Position numbers and translations under genes: made by a program. The notes beneath the pieces are model-generated. The model ran no database searches. It was not told where the DNA came from and saw only the letters and a program-made list of their open reading frames with translations. This document shows, in pieces, positions 29,466-38,992 of a stretch of DNA of 53,109 nucleotides (positions are counted from its first letter, which is position 1; every line of letters starts with the position of its first letter). The stretch is from Bacteroides sp. SM23_62_1 (GTDB taxonomy: Bacteria; Bacteroidota; Bacteroidia; Bacteroidales; SM23-62). Location: NCBI GenBank assembly GCA_001304505.1, contig LJUQ01000003.1, positions 1 to 53,109 of the forward strand, written 5' to 3'.

Positions 29466-32400
29466 ATGAAAAAGTACATCATTCTCACCTGCTTTGCTTC
29501 CATAATCCATTTTTCTTTTATCACTTTAAATTTTTCTTTTGCCCAGACAACCATTGAAGTCTCGGGGGAGATCACTGAAAATACAACCTGGTCGGATGAT
29601 ACGGTAAAGGTGACAGGTAACCTGACCGTGCTTGATGATGTTACACTTACCATTGATCCGGGGACTTATGTTGAGTTCCAGGGGTATTACCAGCTTAATG
29701 TGAAAGGTAGACTTATTGCATCAGGGGCCCCCGGGGATAGTATTGTATTCACCATTAATGATACAACAGGATGGAGTACATACGACGATCCTTCAGGAGG
29801 ATGGGCAGGTATCCTGTTTGCTGATTCAACCGGGAGTATGGGAGATAATGACACATCAAGTCTTATAATTTGTAAAATTTCTCATACAAAGAACTCTTTA
29901 GACAGAATTTATGGGGGAGGGATATACCAATATAATTTCAGGAAATTGGAAATAGATGGTTGTTATTTTGCAAATTGCCATTCTGTATCACATGGAGGAG
30001 GTATTGCAATAATGGATTCCTATGTCAGAATAACAAACAGCACCTTTACCCGTTGCAGTGCATTGGAAGGAGCAGCAATTTATTGTGAGAATGGTTCTAT
30101 TTTATTACATTCTAATATATTTTTCAAAAATATTGGGAGTGACGAGAATGATGAAACATGGACGACTGGATGTATTGATCTGCAAAACCTTGATACTGCT
30201 ATAATAAAATATAACAAAATCTTTGATAACCAAACCAGTAATAACGGAGGAGGCATATATTTCAATGGATCATTAATTATTATTGAAAATAATGAAATAT
30301 ATCATAATTATGCCAGGTTTGACGGTGGTGGTATCTATCTCCATTCCGGGACAACGGCTATTATTAATAATAATCTGATCTGGGGTAACCACCTGACATG
30401 GGGTGGTGGATCCGGGATATACTCCGGAGACTTTGTTCATTTTACCTTTCGGAATAATCAAATATTCGATAACTATAGTATGTATTATACTAGGGGTGGA
30501 ATGAGATTTGATTTTCATCAATTGGAGAATGGAGTAGTTGAATTCAATCAGATACACCATAATACAAACGGAGGTTTTACTCTTTCAGGATCAGTGAGTG
30601 ATAGCAGTCTGGTCATTTCAAATAATCATATATACGAAAATACTTCACATGGAATTAGTATATATTATGGTAATGAAATCCTTAGAGAAAACGAAATTTA
30701 TAATAATTATGGTTACGGGATTGGATTATCGTATGATGAAACTCAATTAGAAAGAAACTTGATATACGGGAATACAGGGAGAGGGATCGCTACAATTATG
30801 AATTCAGCTTTTATAAGTAGAAATATTATAACCGGAAATAGCGGTGGTGGAATTAACATTGCTGAGGCATATCCATTAATCGTTCAAAATATTATCGTTA
30901 ACAATGAGGCAAAAATAGGTGGAGCGATTTCAATATATGATTCTGAACCATTAATAATTAACAATACCATCTATAATAATAAAGCCACTGATCCTGAATC
31001 AGGAGGTGCCATTTCCATTGGAATTTATTGTAATCCAAAATTTTATAATAATATCATATATAACAATTTTGCAGGAACACAGGCGAACCAGATTAGTTTT
31101 AGAACATTTGATGCCAAAGCTGATTTCTATAACTGTAACATACAGGGAGGTGAAGAAAGCTTTATATATCAGCCAGGTTCAACTCATTCCGGTATCTATC
31201 TCGATAACATTGATATTGATCCAAATATAAAAGAACCGAGCCCGGAACCGGGATACCTGGCAGATGGTTTAAACGCTGATTGGAGCCTGACAATGAATTC
31301 TCCATGTATAAATAAAGGTGTAAATTCCATTAAAGGTTTTGTTTTACCTGAAGTAGATTATGCTGGTAATAAAAGGATCAGTTTCATAGATGTTGATATC
31401 GGGGCCTATGAATATCATGACACGGTCCTCGAATTTTGCGGTCCAATCACTGAAAATACAATCTGGGCAGCTGACACCGTCAAATTATGTGATGATGTAA
31501 TCGTTGAAGATGGGAATCTTTTAAGAGTATTACCGGGTGTTTGTGTACAATCACAGGGACAATACGGTATTCAGGTAGAAGGCACTCTCCTTTGTGAAGG
31601 TGTTGCAAAAAGCCCAATTTTATTTACCGCAAAAGATACTACCGAGTTCTTTGAACCAATCTGTTTCGCAGGTGGTTGGAGTGGTATCGAGTTCGGTGCA
31701 GGTTCAGCGACAGACACATCAAAAATCTTCCACACAATATTTGAGTTTTGCATTGGAGGAGCTATCATGTGCGTACTTGCTCCAAAAATATTAATTTCTG
31801 ATTGTCTTTTCAGATGGAACCGTGGCGGTGGTGGTGCGATAGGAACTCTTCTTTCACCTATATCGATTATTCGTTCAGATTTCATAAATAATTTTGGTTT
31901 TGATGATGAAGGGGCTATTTCTCTCGAACGTTCAGATGCACAAATTGTATCATGTAAATTCATGGGAAACTCCTATACTTATGGTGGTGCAATTTTTATC
32001 TGGCGTTGCAGTCCAACCATAACAAAGTGTGAATTTACTAATAACCAATCAAGTCAGGGAGGTGGTGCCATTTATGCATATGAAAGATCCAGTCCAGTAA
32101 TCAGTCATAATCTGTTCCAGTTTAACAGGGATTATTCAGAATTGGTTGATTGGGGTGGAGGAGCAGTTTATGCCGAGGGAGGAGAGCCGATTATTTCTTA
32201 TAACACAATCATTAATAATCAGGCCTTTTATGGCGGAGGATTATTCGTTAAAAGAGTTGATGATAAGGAAAATCCGGTAATTTCAAACAATATCTTTGCA
32301 AATAACTCAGCAACTCAGGGTGGGGCAATATACAATTCTCAATGCAATATGAGCTTGATCAATAATACTATAGTCAATAATCATTCAATAGTTGCGGGTG

Positions 32401-34802
32401 GGGGAATATTCACAGAAGGAATGGCTAAACAAAACAGGATATATAATTCAATAATCTGGGGAAATGAGACAGCAGACTTATTAAATCAAATTCATATTGA
32501 TTATGATAAGGATACAAGTAATATGGAAATATATTACTCAAATATTCAGGGTGGTATTCTCGCGATTACAGGAAGTAAACCATTTATTTATGAAAATAAT
32601 CTGGACTCATTACCAAAGTTTATTAATCCAACCATTAATACCGGTGTTGATTTTCTTACAACTCCCACCGATTGGATGCTTTTATCCAATAGTCCTTCAG
32701 TAAACACCGGAACAAATGACATTTCTGATCTATATGTTGGTGATATTGACCTACTTGGAAATCCAAGAATACATTTCAGTAGAATTGATATGGGTGCAAT
32801 AGAAAACCAATCATATAAACCTGAAATATTAAAACAACCGACTTCACATATAGCATGTGTGGGAGAGGAAATCAAACTAAGTATCCAGGTAGATGATTCT
32901 GTTGATTATCAATGGACATATGAAAACAATAATATTCTGGGAGCAAATTCATCAGTTCTAAGGATTGATTCTTTAACCATAGATAAACAGGGTAATTATC
33001 AATGTATTGTTAAAAATAAATTTGGAACTGTTTACAGTAATCCATGTTTTATTCAGGTTAAGGAATTACCAGATATTCTTCAAAATCCCCAAAATACTTG
33101 GGCACAAGAAAATTCAACGGTTTCATTGGAAATCTTTGCCAGGGGTTCAGACCTTAAATACCAGTGGCAAAAAGATAGTTTGAATCTGACATTTCATCTT
33201 ACTCCAAAATTAAATATTGAAAATCCCGGATTGACCGATGAGGGTTTTTATCGATGTATTATTTACAATACATGTGATACAGTCACATCAGAGAATGCAG
33301 TCTTATACCTTGCCCCCCAAATATGCATGGTTACCGTCGATCCCTTAACCGGAAATAACCTGGTGATCTGGGAGAAAAAATCCAAAGCTCCCATTTCTGC
33401 ATATAATGTTTACAGGGAAAGCAAGGCTGCAGGTATCTATGATCTGATGGGAACGGTTACCCATAATGACCTGAGCATCTTTGTCGATACCACCGCTGAC
33501 CCAATGGTTCAGGCATATCTCTACAAAATCACCGGTGTGGACACCTCAGACTATGAAACAGATATAGACCTGTGTAAACCACACAAGACAATCCATCTGC
33601 TGGTTTCAACGAATCCGGAGCTGAACACAACACAGCTGGAGTGGGATAAATATTACGGTTTTAGTTACCAGACCTATCACATATACAGGAGTCCGATAAA
33701 ATCCGATTTTATCCAGATCCATTCCCTGTCAAGTTCCCTGAGTTCCTGGACAGATCCAGATCCTCTTCCTGACGTCGGTTATTACCGCATTGCTGTTGAA
33801 AAACCGAATCCCTGCTTCCCCACCGGTGGAAGCAAAAAGGCTGATGCCGGCCCCTACAGCCATTCGATGTCGAACATGGAGGATAACCGTCTACAGGAGG
33901 TTATGGGGAACCAGGCTCCAACAGATATAAACCTGACTGACAATACCGTAGCTGAGAATCAGTCGATCGGCACCCTGGTGGGCAGGCTGGAAACAACGGA
34001 TGCTGATACAGCAGACCACCATACCTATAAACTTGTGAGTGGTTCAGGTGATACAGACAACAACCGGTTCACCACGCTCGGCGACATGCTCATCACAGCA
34101 GAAATGCTGGATTATGAGACAAAGGATACCCTGTATGTGAGAATAAAATCGACTGATAAAGGGGACCTTTCTTTTGAAGATTCATTTTTCATCCTTGTAA
34201 CCGATGTTAACGAAGGAGCAGGGAACCTGGCACCAACAGGTATTACCCTGAACTTCAACTCAATTGACGAGAACAAACCTGTTGGAACAATGATCGGAAA
34301 GTTACAGACCATAGATCCAAATGAGGATGATATGCATACTTATGGACTGGTTGAAGGCCTTGGAGCAGATGATAATAACAGCTTCATATTACTGGGTGAT
34401 GCACTTCTATCCGGAGAGCAGTTTGATTATGAGACAAAAGGAGAGTATACCATCCGGATACGATCCAGGGATGATGGTGATGGCAGATTGTCATTTGAAA
34501 AGTCATTTACAATTTATGTTAACGACCTTCTTGAAACGGGATTAACGGATAACCGGATTAAAAACAGGAGTCTTGATATCTACCCGAATCCCTTCAATAA
34601 CAAAACATTGATTCAATTTGAAAATCCTGCCGGTGAAAAATACCGGATGTACATAACCGATCTTACAGGTAAAGTAGTCTATTTCAAAGATAACATCTTT
34701 ACCAGCCACATCGAATTCAACAGGCGAGATCTTCCGGATGGTTGTTATTTTGTTGAGTTGAGGGGAGTGAAGATCTTCAGGGGTAAAATCATATTAGAAT
34801 AA
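29466..34802 (+). CDS. Large secreted multidomain protein: two parallel beta-helix modules, Ig-like domains, FN3-like region, two cadherin-like repeats, T9SS type A sorting domain
   Basis: Signal peptide MKKYIILTCFASIIHFSFITLNFSFAQ; right-handed beta-helix repeats (GGGIY...NNxI); YQWTYENN / YQWQKDSLNL Ig-like; NQAPTDINLTDNTVAENQSIGTLVG and NLAPTGITLNFNSIDENKPVGTMIG; C-term LDIYPNPFNNKTLIQFEN...GKIILE. Confidence 0.9.
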   Translation: MKKYIILTCFASIIHFSFITLNFSFAQTTIEVSGEITENTTWSDDTVKVTGNLTVLDDVTLTIDPGTYVEFQGYYQLNVKGRLIASGAPGDSIVFTINDTTGWSTYDDPSGGWAGILFADSTGSMGDNDTSSLIICKISHTKNSLDRIYGGGIYQYNFRKLEIDGCYFANCHSVSHGGGIAIMDSYVRITNSTFTRCSALEGAAIYCENGSILLHSNIFFKNIGSDENDETWTTGCIDLQNLDTAIIKYNKIFDNQTSNNGGGIYFNGSLIIIENNEIYHNYARFDGGGIYLHSGTTAIINNNLIWGNHLTWGGGSGIYSGDFVHFTFRNNQIFDNYSMYYTRGGMRFDFHQLENGVVEFNQIHHNTNGGFTLSGSVSDSSLVISNNHIYENTSHGISIYYGNEILRENEIYNNYGYGIGLSYDETQLERNLIYGNTGRGIATIMNSAFISRNIITGNSGGGINIAEAYPLIVQNIIVNNEAKIGGAISIYDSEPLIINNTIYNNKATDPESGGAISIGIYCNPKFYNNIIYNNFAGTQANQISFRTFDAKADFYNCNIQGGEESFIYQPGSTHSGIYLDNIDIDPNIKEPSPEPGYLADGLNADWSLTMNSPCINKGVNSIKGFVLPEVDYAGNKRISFIDVDIGAYEYHDTVLEFCGPITENTIWAADTVKLCDDVIVEDGNLLRVLPGVCVQSQGQYGIQVEGTLLCEGVAKSPILFTAKDTTEFFEPICFAGGWSGIEFGAGSATDTSKIFHTIFEFCIGGAIMCVLAPKILISDCLFRWNRGGGGAIGTLLSPISIIRSDFINNFGFDDEGAISLERSDAQIVSCKFMGNSYTYGGAIFIWRCSPTITKCEFTNNQSSQGGGAIYAYERSSPVISHNLFQFNRDYSELVDWGGGAVYAEGGEPIISYNTIINNQAFYGGGLFVKRVDDKENPVISNNIFANNSATQGGAIYNSQCNMSLINNTIVNNHSIVAGGGIFTEGMAKQNRIYNSIIWGNETADLLNQIHIDYDKDTSNMEIYYSNIQGGILAITGSKPFIYENNLDSLPKFINPTINTGVDFLTTPTDWMLLSNSPSVNTGTNDISDLYVGDIDLLGNPRIHFSRIDMGAIENQSYKPEILKQPTSHIACVGEEIKLSIQVDDSVDYQWTYENNNILGANSSVLRIDSLTIDKQGNYQCIVKNKFGTVYSNPCFIQVKELPDILQNPQNTWAQENSTVSLEIFARGSDLKYQWQKDSLNLTFHLTPKLNIENPGLTDEGFYRCIIYNTCDTVTSENAVLYLAPQICMVTVDPLTGNNLVIWEKKSKAPISAYNVYRESKAAGIYDLMGTVTHNDLSIFVDTTADPMVQAYLYKITGVDTSDYETDIDLCKPHKTIHLLVSTNPELNTTQLEWDKYYGFSYQTYHIYRSPIKSDFIQIHSLSSSLSSWTDPDPLPDVGYYRIAVEKPNPCFPTGGSKKADAGPYSHSMSNMEDNRLQEVMGNQAPTDINLTDNTVAENQSIGTLVGRLETTDADTADHHTYKLVSGSGDTDNNRFTTLGDMLITAEMLDYETKDTLYVRIKSTDKGDLSFEDSFFILVTDVNEGAGNLAPTGITLNFNSIDENKPVGTMIGKLQTIDPNEDDMHTYGLVEGLGADDNNSFILLGDALLSGEQFDYETKGEYTIRIRSRDDGDGRLSFEKSFTIYVNDLLETGLTDNRIKNRSLDIYPNPFNNKTLIQFENPAGEKYRMYITDLTGKVVYFKDNIFTSHIEFNRRDLPDGCYFVELRGVKIFRGKIILE

Positions 34803-34884
34803 CGGTTTTTGGTAAGGGAAAAAAATCAAGAACTGAAGGGAATTGGTTCCTGGTTTGTATAAGTAGGCTAATGCTAAAGAAAAG

Positions 34885-34912
34885 TGTTAAGTTCTGCCGG
34901 TTTTCAACCGGA
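34885..34912. repeat. Inverted, diverged copy of the CCGGTT hairpin downstream of the T9SS cargo gene
   Basis: TGTTAAGTTCTGCCGGTTTTCAACCGGACA resembles the reverse complement of the upstream repeat, TGTTAAGTCCGGTTGTTAACCGGACA. Confidence 0.7.
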
Positions 34913-34985
34913 CACATTCCGGTACCCGGGATTAATTAGCAAAGTGTCTGATTCATTGAAGGTGTGGGTATTGAGCTGAACATCC

Positions 34986-35004
34986 ACCACGATTAAAATC
35001 GTGG
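34986..35004. repeat. Short palindrome CCACGATT-AA-AATCGTGG
   Basis: Perfect inverted repeat read directly. Confidence 0.7.
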
Positions 35005-35151
35005 GTTCTATGGGTATCATTCACCAATCATCATTTATTTCCTTAACTCCTCTACATTCTTCTTACTATCTGTTCTATACCCAATGCTTTATGTCCCATC
35101 CCCTTTAACCTATGCTCTTTGCTCTCTGCTCCCTGCTCCCTGCTACAACGA

Positions 35152-35183
35152 TTTGCCAGTTATACCAAAAAAGAATAAATTTG
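35152..35183 (+). promoter_or_regulatory. Bacteroidota-type promoter of tRNA-Leu
   Basis: TTTG (35152-35155), 20-nt spacer, TAAATTTG (35176-35183), 14 nt before the mature tRNA. Confidence 0.75.
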
Positions 35184-35197
35184 CAGCCTGAATAATT

Positions 35198-35279
35198 GCG
35201 GATGTGGCGGAATTGGTAGACGCGCAAGATTTAGGATCTTGTGCCTCACGGCGTGGGGGTTCGAGTCCCTCCATCCGCA
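35198..35279 (+). tRNA. tRNA-Leu, anticodon TAG
   Basis: Acceptor GCGGATG/CATCCGC, anticodon arm CAAGA-TTTAGGA-TCTTG, variable arm, GGTTCGAGTCC T arm; CCA not fully encoded. Confidence 0.95.
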
Positions 35280-35291
35280 CCTGATTATCAA

Positions 35292-35334
35292 CCGCCAGAA
35301 CGATAGGTTAAAACCTATGATCTGGCGGTTTTTT
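35292..35334 (+). terminator. Intrinsic terminator downstream of tRNA-Leu
   Basis: CCGCCAGA...TCTGGCGG followed by TTTTTT, with inner ATAGGTT/AACCTAT stem. Confidence 0.9.
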
Positions 35335-35361
35335 AAACAAAACAGTTTTAAAACTTAGCTA

Positions 35362-36717
35362 ATGAATATCACAAAGGAAAATACTAATGAGCTGAATGCG
35401 GTTCTGAAGCTTAAAGTCGAGCAGGAAGATTATGCGCAACGTGTTGAAAATACCCTGAAAGAATACAGGAAAAATGTTAAGATGCCAGGATTCAGGCCGG
35501 GGAAAGTTCCTGCAGGAATTGTGAAAAAACTATACGGAAGATCAATTCTGGTTGAGGAAATAAATAAAATAATATCGGAAGAAATTTCAAAATATTTGAC
35601 CAATGAGAAAATAAAAATTCTGGGGGAACCTCTTCCTAACGAAAACACAAGCAGGGAGATTGACTGGGATAACCAGACTACTTTTGAATTTGAATTTGAC
35701 CTTGGCCTGGCTCCTGAGTTTGAGGTGAATATTTCTTCCAGGGATAAGGTTCCACTTTATGAAATTCAGATTGATGACCAGATGATCAGTGAAACAAAAG
35801 AAAACTATGCAAGGCGTTTTGGTACAATGTTGAAAGTGGAAGAGATCACAGGTAATGAAATACTTAAGGGTGATTTCAGGCAGGTCGATAAAAATGGCGA
35901 AATTTTGGAAGAAGGGATATCAGCAGAATCCTCTTCCTTTTCACTGGAGGTTATGAAAGATAAAGATATCCTGCATTTATTCAAAGGTAAAAGAGTTGAT
36001 AATGAGGTTGATTTTAATGTTAGAAAAGCTTTTCCGAATGACAATGAGCTTGCATCCCTTTTGAACATTTCAAAAGATAAGGTATCGGTAATTTCACCAG
36101 ACTTTCGCTTTACCATTCGCGAAATATCCTCGTTTCAGAAAGCTGAATTTAACACCGAATTGTTTGATATGATGTATGAAAAGGATGTTGTTCATAATGA
36201 TGAGGAATTTACAGAAAAGATAAAGGAGGAAGTGAAACGCAGACTGGAACAAAACAGTGAATACAAATTTAAAGTGGATGCAAGAAAAACACTGATGAAA
36301 AAGGTTAAAGTTAGTCTGCCCAGTGAATTCCTGAAAAAATGGATTACAGCGATAAACAAGAAAGAAATCACTTCAGAACAGATTGAAAAGGAATACCCAA
36401 AATTTGAAGATGATTTAAAATGGCAGCTTATACAGGATAAAATTATTAAAGACCATAACATCAGAGTTGAGGAAGGTGAAGTAAAAGATTTCGCACGATC
36501 CTATGCTTTGCTTCAATTCAGGCAGTATGGTTTAACTGATGTCCCTGAAGATCAATTAACGAATTACGCAAATGGCCTGCTGAGCAATGAAGATGAGAAA
36601 AAAAGGATATATGACAGGCTGTATGAGGAAAAAGTATTTGATCATATCAGGGAACTTGTGAAGACAGATAAGAAAAAAATAACACTGGAAAAATTCAACA
36701 AGTTATTGGATGATTAA
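35362..36717 (+). CDS. tig: Trigger factor
   Basis: YRKNVKMPGFRPGKVPAGIVKKLYGRSILVEEINKIISEEI and overall architecture; upstream of clpP-clpX. Confidence 0.94.
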   Translation: MNITKENTNELNAVLKLKVEQEDYAQRVENTLKEYRKNVKMPGFRPGKVPAGIVKKLYGRSILVEEINKIISEEISKYLTNEKIKILGEPLPNENTSREIDWDNQTTFEFEFDLGLAPEFEVNISSRDKVPLYEIQIDDQMISETKENYARRFGTMLKVEEITGNEILKGDFRQVDKNGEILEEGISAESSSFSLEVMKDKDILHLFKGKRVDNEVDFNVRKAFPNDNELASLLNISKDKVSVISPDFRFTIREISSFQKAEFNTELFDMMYEKDVVHNDEEFTEKIKEEVKRRLEQNSEYKFKVDARKTLMKKVKVSLPSEFLKKWITAINKKEITSEQIEKEYPKFEDDLKWQLIQDKIIKDHNIRVEEGEVKDFARSYALLQFRQYGLTDVPEDQLTNYANGLLSNEDEKKRIYDRLYEEKVFDHIRELVKTDKKKITLEKFNKLLDD

Positions 36718-36880
36718 CGGATTCTGAATTACATTATAAAACACTGATATACAGGTATATGCATTGGAATATCAATTTTTCAGGTTAGATTGATAAGGAA
36801 TAAATGTTCACAGACTGAATATTTTAACCATATAACCGGTTTAATAATTAATTAACTTTACATCTTTAAATATATGAGAA

Positions 36881-37564
36881 ATGAGTTATTCGGATGAATT
36901 TCATAAGTATGCAACCCGGCATATGGGTATCAGCAGTATGACCATGCAGCGGTATTCTTCCATCTGGGGCAATTACATATCACCCACCATTATTGAGGAA
37001 AGGCAACTGAATATAGCTACAATGGATGTTTTTTCAAGGTTGATGATGGACAGGATCATATTTCTGGGATTACCTATTGATGATTATGTGGCAAATATTA
37101 TACAGGCGCAGCTGCTGTTTCTTGATTCCAATGATCCATCTAAAGATATTCATATGTATTTTAATACACCGGGAGGAACAGTTCATGCCGGTCTGGGGAT
37201 CTATGATACCATGCAATATATTTCATCTGATGTTTCAACCATCTGTACCGGGATGGCCGCATCCATGGGTGCTGTATTACTTGCTGCGGGTTCAAAGGGT
37301 AAGCGCTCTGCATTACAGCATTCCAGGATCATGATCCACCAGCCTATGGGAGGAGTGCAGGGACAGGCATCAGATATTGAAATCACAACAAGAGAAATTC
37401 TTAAGCTAAAGAAAGAATTATATATGATCCTGGCAAATCATACAGAAAAGACATTCGAAGAAATTGAACAGGATGCTGACCGGGATCACTGGATGACAGC
37501 CCATGAGGCACTGGATTACGGGATGATTGATGAAGTGATGGAAAAACAAAAATCTAAAAAATAA
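36881..37564 (+). CDS. clpP: ATP-dependent Clp protease proteolytic subunit
   Basis: MYFNTPGGTVHAGLGIYDTMQYI, GMAASMGAVLLAAG, RIMIHQPMGGVQGQASDIEI. Confidence 0.97.
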   Translation: MSYSDEFHKYATRHMGISSMTMQRYSSIWGNYISPTIIEERQLNIATMDVFSRLMMDRIIFLGLPIDDYVANIIQAQLLFLDSNDPSKDIHMYFNTPGGTVHAGLGIYDTMQYISSDVSTICTGMAASMGAVLLAAGSKGKRSALQHSRIMIHQPMGGVQGQASDIEITTREILKLKKELYMILANHTEKTFEEIEQDADRDHWMTAHEALDYGMIDEVMEKQKSKK

Positions 37565-37573
37565 AATCTATCG

Positions 37574-38794
37574 ATGGACAGATGCTCTTTCTGCGGAAGG
37601 GAAAAGAGGGATACCAACCTGTTAATTGCCGGTATCTCGGGTCATATCTGCGATAGCTGTATCGAACAGGCGAATAGTATCCTTCAGGAAGAAATAAAAA
37701 AGAAGAGTGAATTTGATCTCAACCAGATTACTCTTCTGAAACCCGGAGAGATTAAAAAATTTCTTGATCAGTATGTGATAGGGCAGGAAACTGCTAAAAA
37801 ATATATATCTGTTGCTGTTTATAACCATTACAAAAGGTTAATGGATTCTGAGAGAACCAGCAGGGATGATGTGGAAATTGAAAAATCAAATATCATACTT
37901 GTTGGTGAAACCGGGACAGGTAAAACGCTTCTGGCCAGAACAATTGCAAGGATGCTGCATGTGCCGTTCACAATTGTGGATGCAACCGTCCTGACAGAAG
38001 CAGGGTACGTAGGTGAGGATATTGAGAGTATCCTGACACGTTTGCTACAGGTAGCAGACTATAATGTTGAAGCTGCTGAAAAAGGTATTGTCTTTATTGA
38101 TGAACTCGACAAAATTGCAAGGAAAGGTGATAATCCATCCATCACCAGGGATGTATCGGGGGAAGGTGTTCAGCAGGGTCTCCTGAAACTATTGGAAGGA
38201 TCAGTAGTGAATGTGCCACCACAGGGAGGAAGAAAACATCCCGACCAGAAAATGATCCCTGTAAATACTAAAAATATACTGTTTATCTGTGGAGGTGCTT
38301 TTGACGGAATAGAGAAAAAGATCGGCCAACGATTGAATACAAAAGTTGTTGGCTATGTGGCAAGCCGGGAGACTAATAAAGTTAACAGAGATAACCTGCT
38401 TCAATATATCGCTCCACAGGATATGAAAGCCTATGGCCTTATACCTGAAATAATTGGCAGGTTACCCATTCTGACATACCTGGATCCGCTCGACCGCCAG
38501 GCTCTGAGAAGAATACTTACCGAACCCAAAAATGCAATTATTAAACAGTATCAGAGATTATTTGAAATGGATCATATTCAGTTGTCTTTTGACGAAAGTG
38601 TATTGCAATATATTGTAGACAAATCCATTGAGTTTAAACTGGGTGCAAGAGGATTAAGATCCATCTGTGAAGCTATCATGATCGATGCAATGTTTGACAT
38701 GCCTTCCCAGAAAGTGGATGAGGCAAAAATTACCCTGAGATATGCAAAGCAGAAAATTGAAAAAGCAGATATGAACCGGCTCAGGGTAGCATAA
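37574..38794 (+). CDS. clpX: ATP-dependent Clp protease ATP-binding subunit ClpX
   Basis: Zn finger CSFCGREKRDTNLLIAGISGHICDSCI; ILVGETGTGKTLLARTIA; FIDELDKIARK. Confidence 0.97.
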   Translation: MDRCSFCGREKRDTNLLIAGISGHICDSCIEQANSILQEEIKKKSEFDLNQITLLKPGEIKKFLDQYVIGQETAKKYISVAVYNHYKRLMDSERTSRDDVEIEKSNIILVGETGTGKTLLARTIARMLHVPFTIVDATVLTEAGYVGEDIESILTRLLQVADYNVEAAEKGIVFIDELDKIARKGDNPSITRDVSGEGVQQGLLKLLEGSVVNVPPQGGRKHPDQKMIPVNTKNILFICGGAFDGIEKKIGQRLNTKVVGYVASRETNKVNRDNLLQYIAPQDMKAYGLIPEIIGRLPILTYLDPLDRQALRRILTEPKNAIIKQYQRLFEMDHIQLSFDESVLQYIVDKSIEFKLGARGLRSICEAIMIDAMFDMPSQKVDEAKITLRYAKQKIEKADMNRLRVA

Positions 38795-38801
38795 ATTTTT
38801 A

Positions 38802-38833
38802 TTTGGATAAATAAAGAAAATCATTTTTCTTTG
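38802..38833 (+). promoter_or_regulatory. Probable promoter of the trp operon
   Basis: TTTG (38802-38805), 20-nt spacer, TTTCTTTG (38826-38833), one mismatch to TAnnTTTG; just after the clpX stop. Confidence 0.55.
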
Positions 38834-38870
38834 CATTAGAAATCAGGTTATGAAATATTTGTTAATATAT

Positions 38871-38912
38871 ATGAGCTGGTGGTGGCGTAATGAACATCCC
38901 GACGGGACGTGA
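38871..38912 (+). CDS. trpL: trp operon leader peptide MSWWWRNEHPDGT (three consecutive Trp codons)
   Basis: ATG AGC TGG TGG TGG CGT AAT GAA CAT CCC GAC GGG ACG TGA directly upstream of an attenuator and trpE. Confidence 0.85.
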   Translation: MSWWWRNEHPDGT

Positions 38913-38979
38913 GTTGCGTTATACCTGCTTGTATAAATAAAATTAGAGGCTTACCAACCACGGTAAGCCTTTTTTTTTT
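38894..38979 (+). promoter_or_regulatory. trp attenuator: 1:2 stem, 2:3 antiterminator and intrinsic terminator
   Basis: 1:2 stem ACaTCCC-GAC-GGGAcGT (38894-38910); terminator AGGCTTACC-AACCAC-GGTAAGCCT-T(9) (38947-38979); alternative pairing CGTG(a)GTTG(c)GT (38908-38919) with ACCAACCACG (38953-38962). Confidence 0.85.
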
Positions 38980-38992
38980 GAAAATTAGTGAT

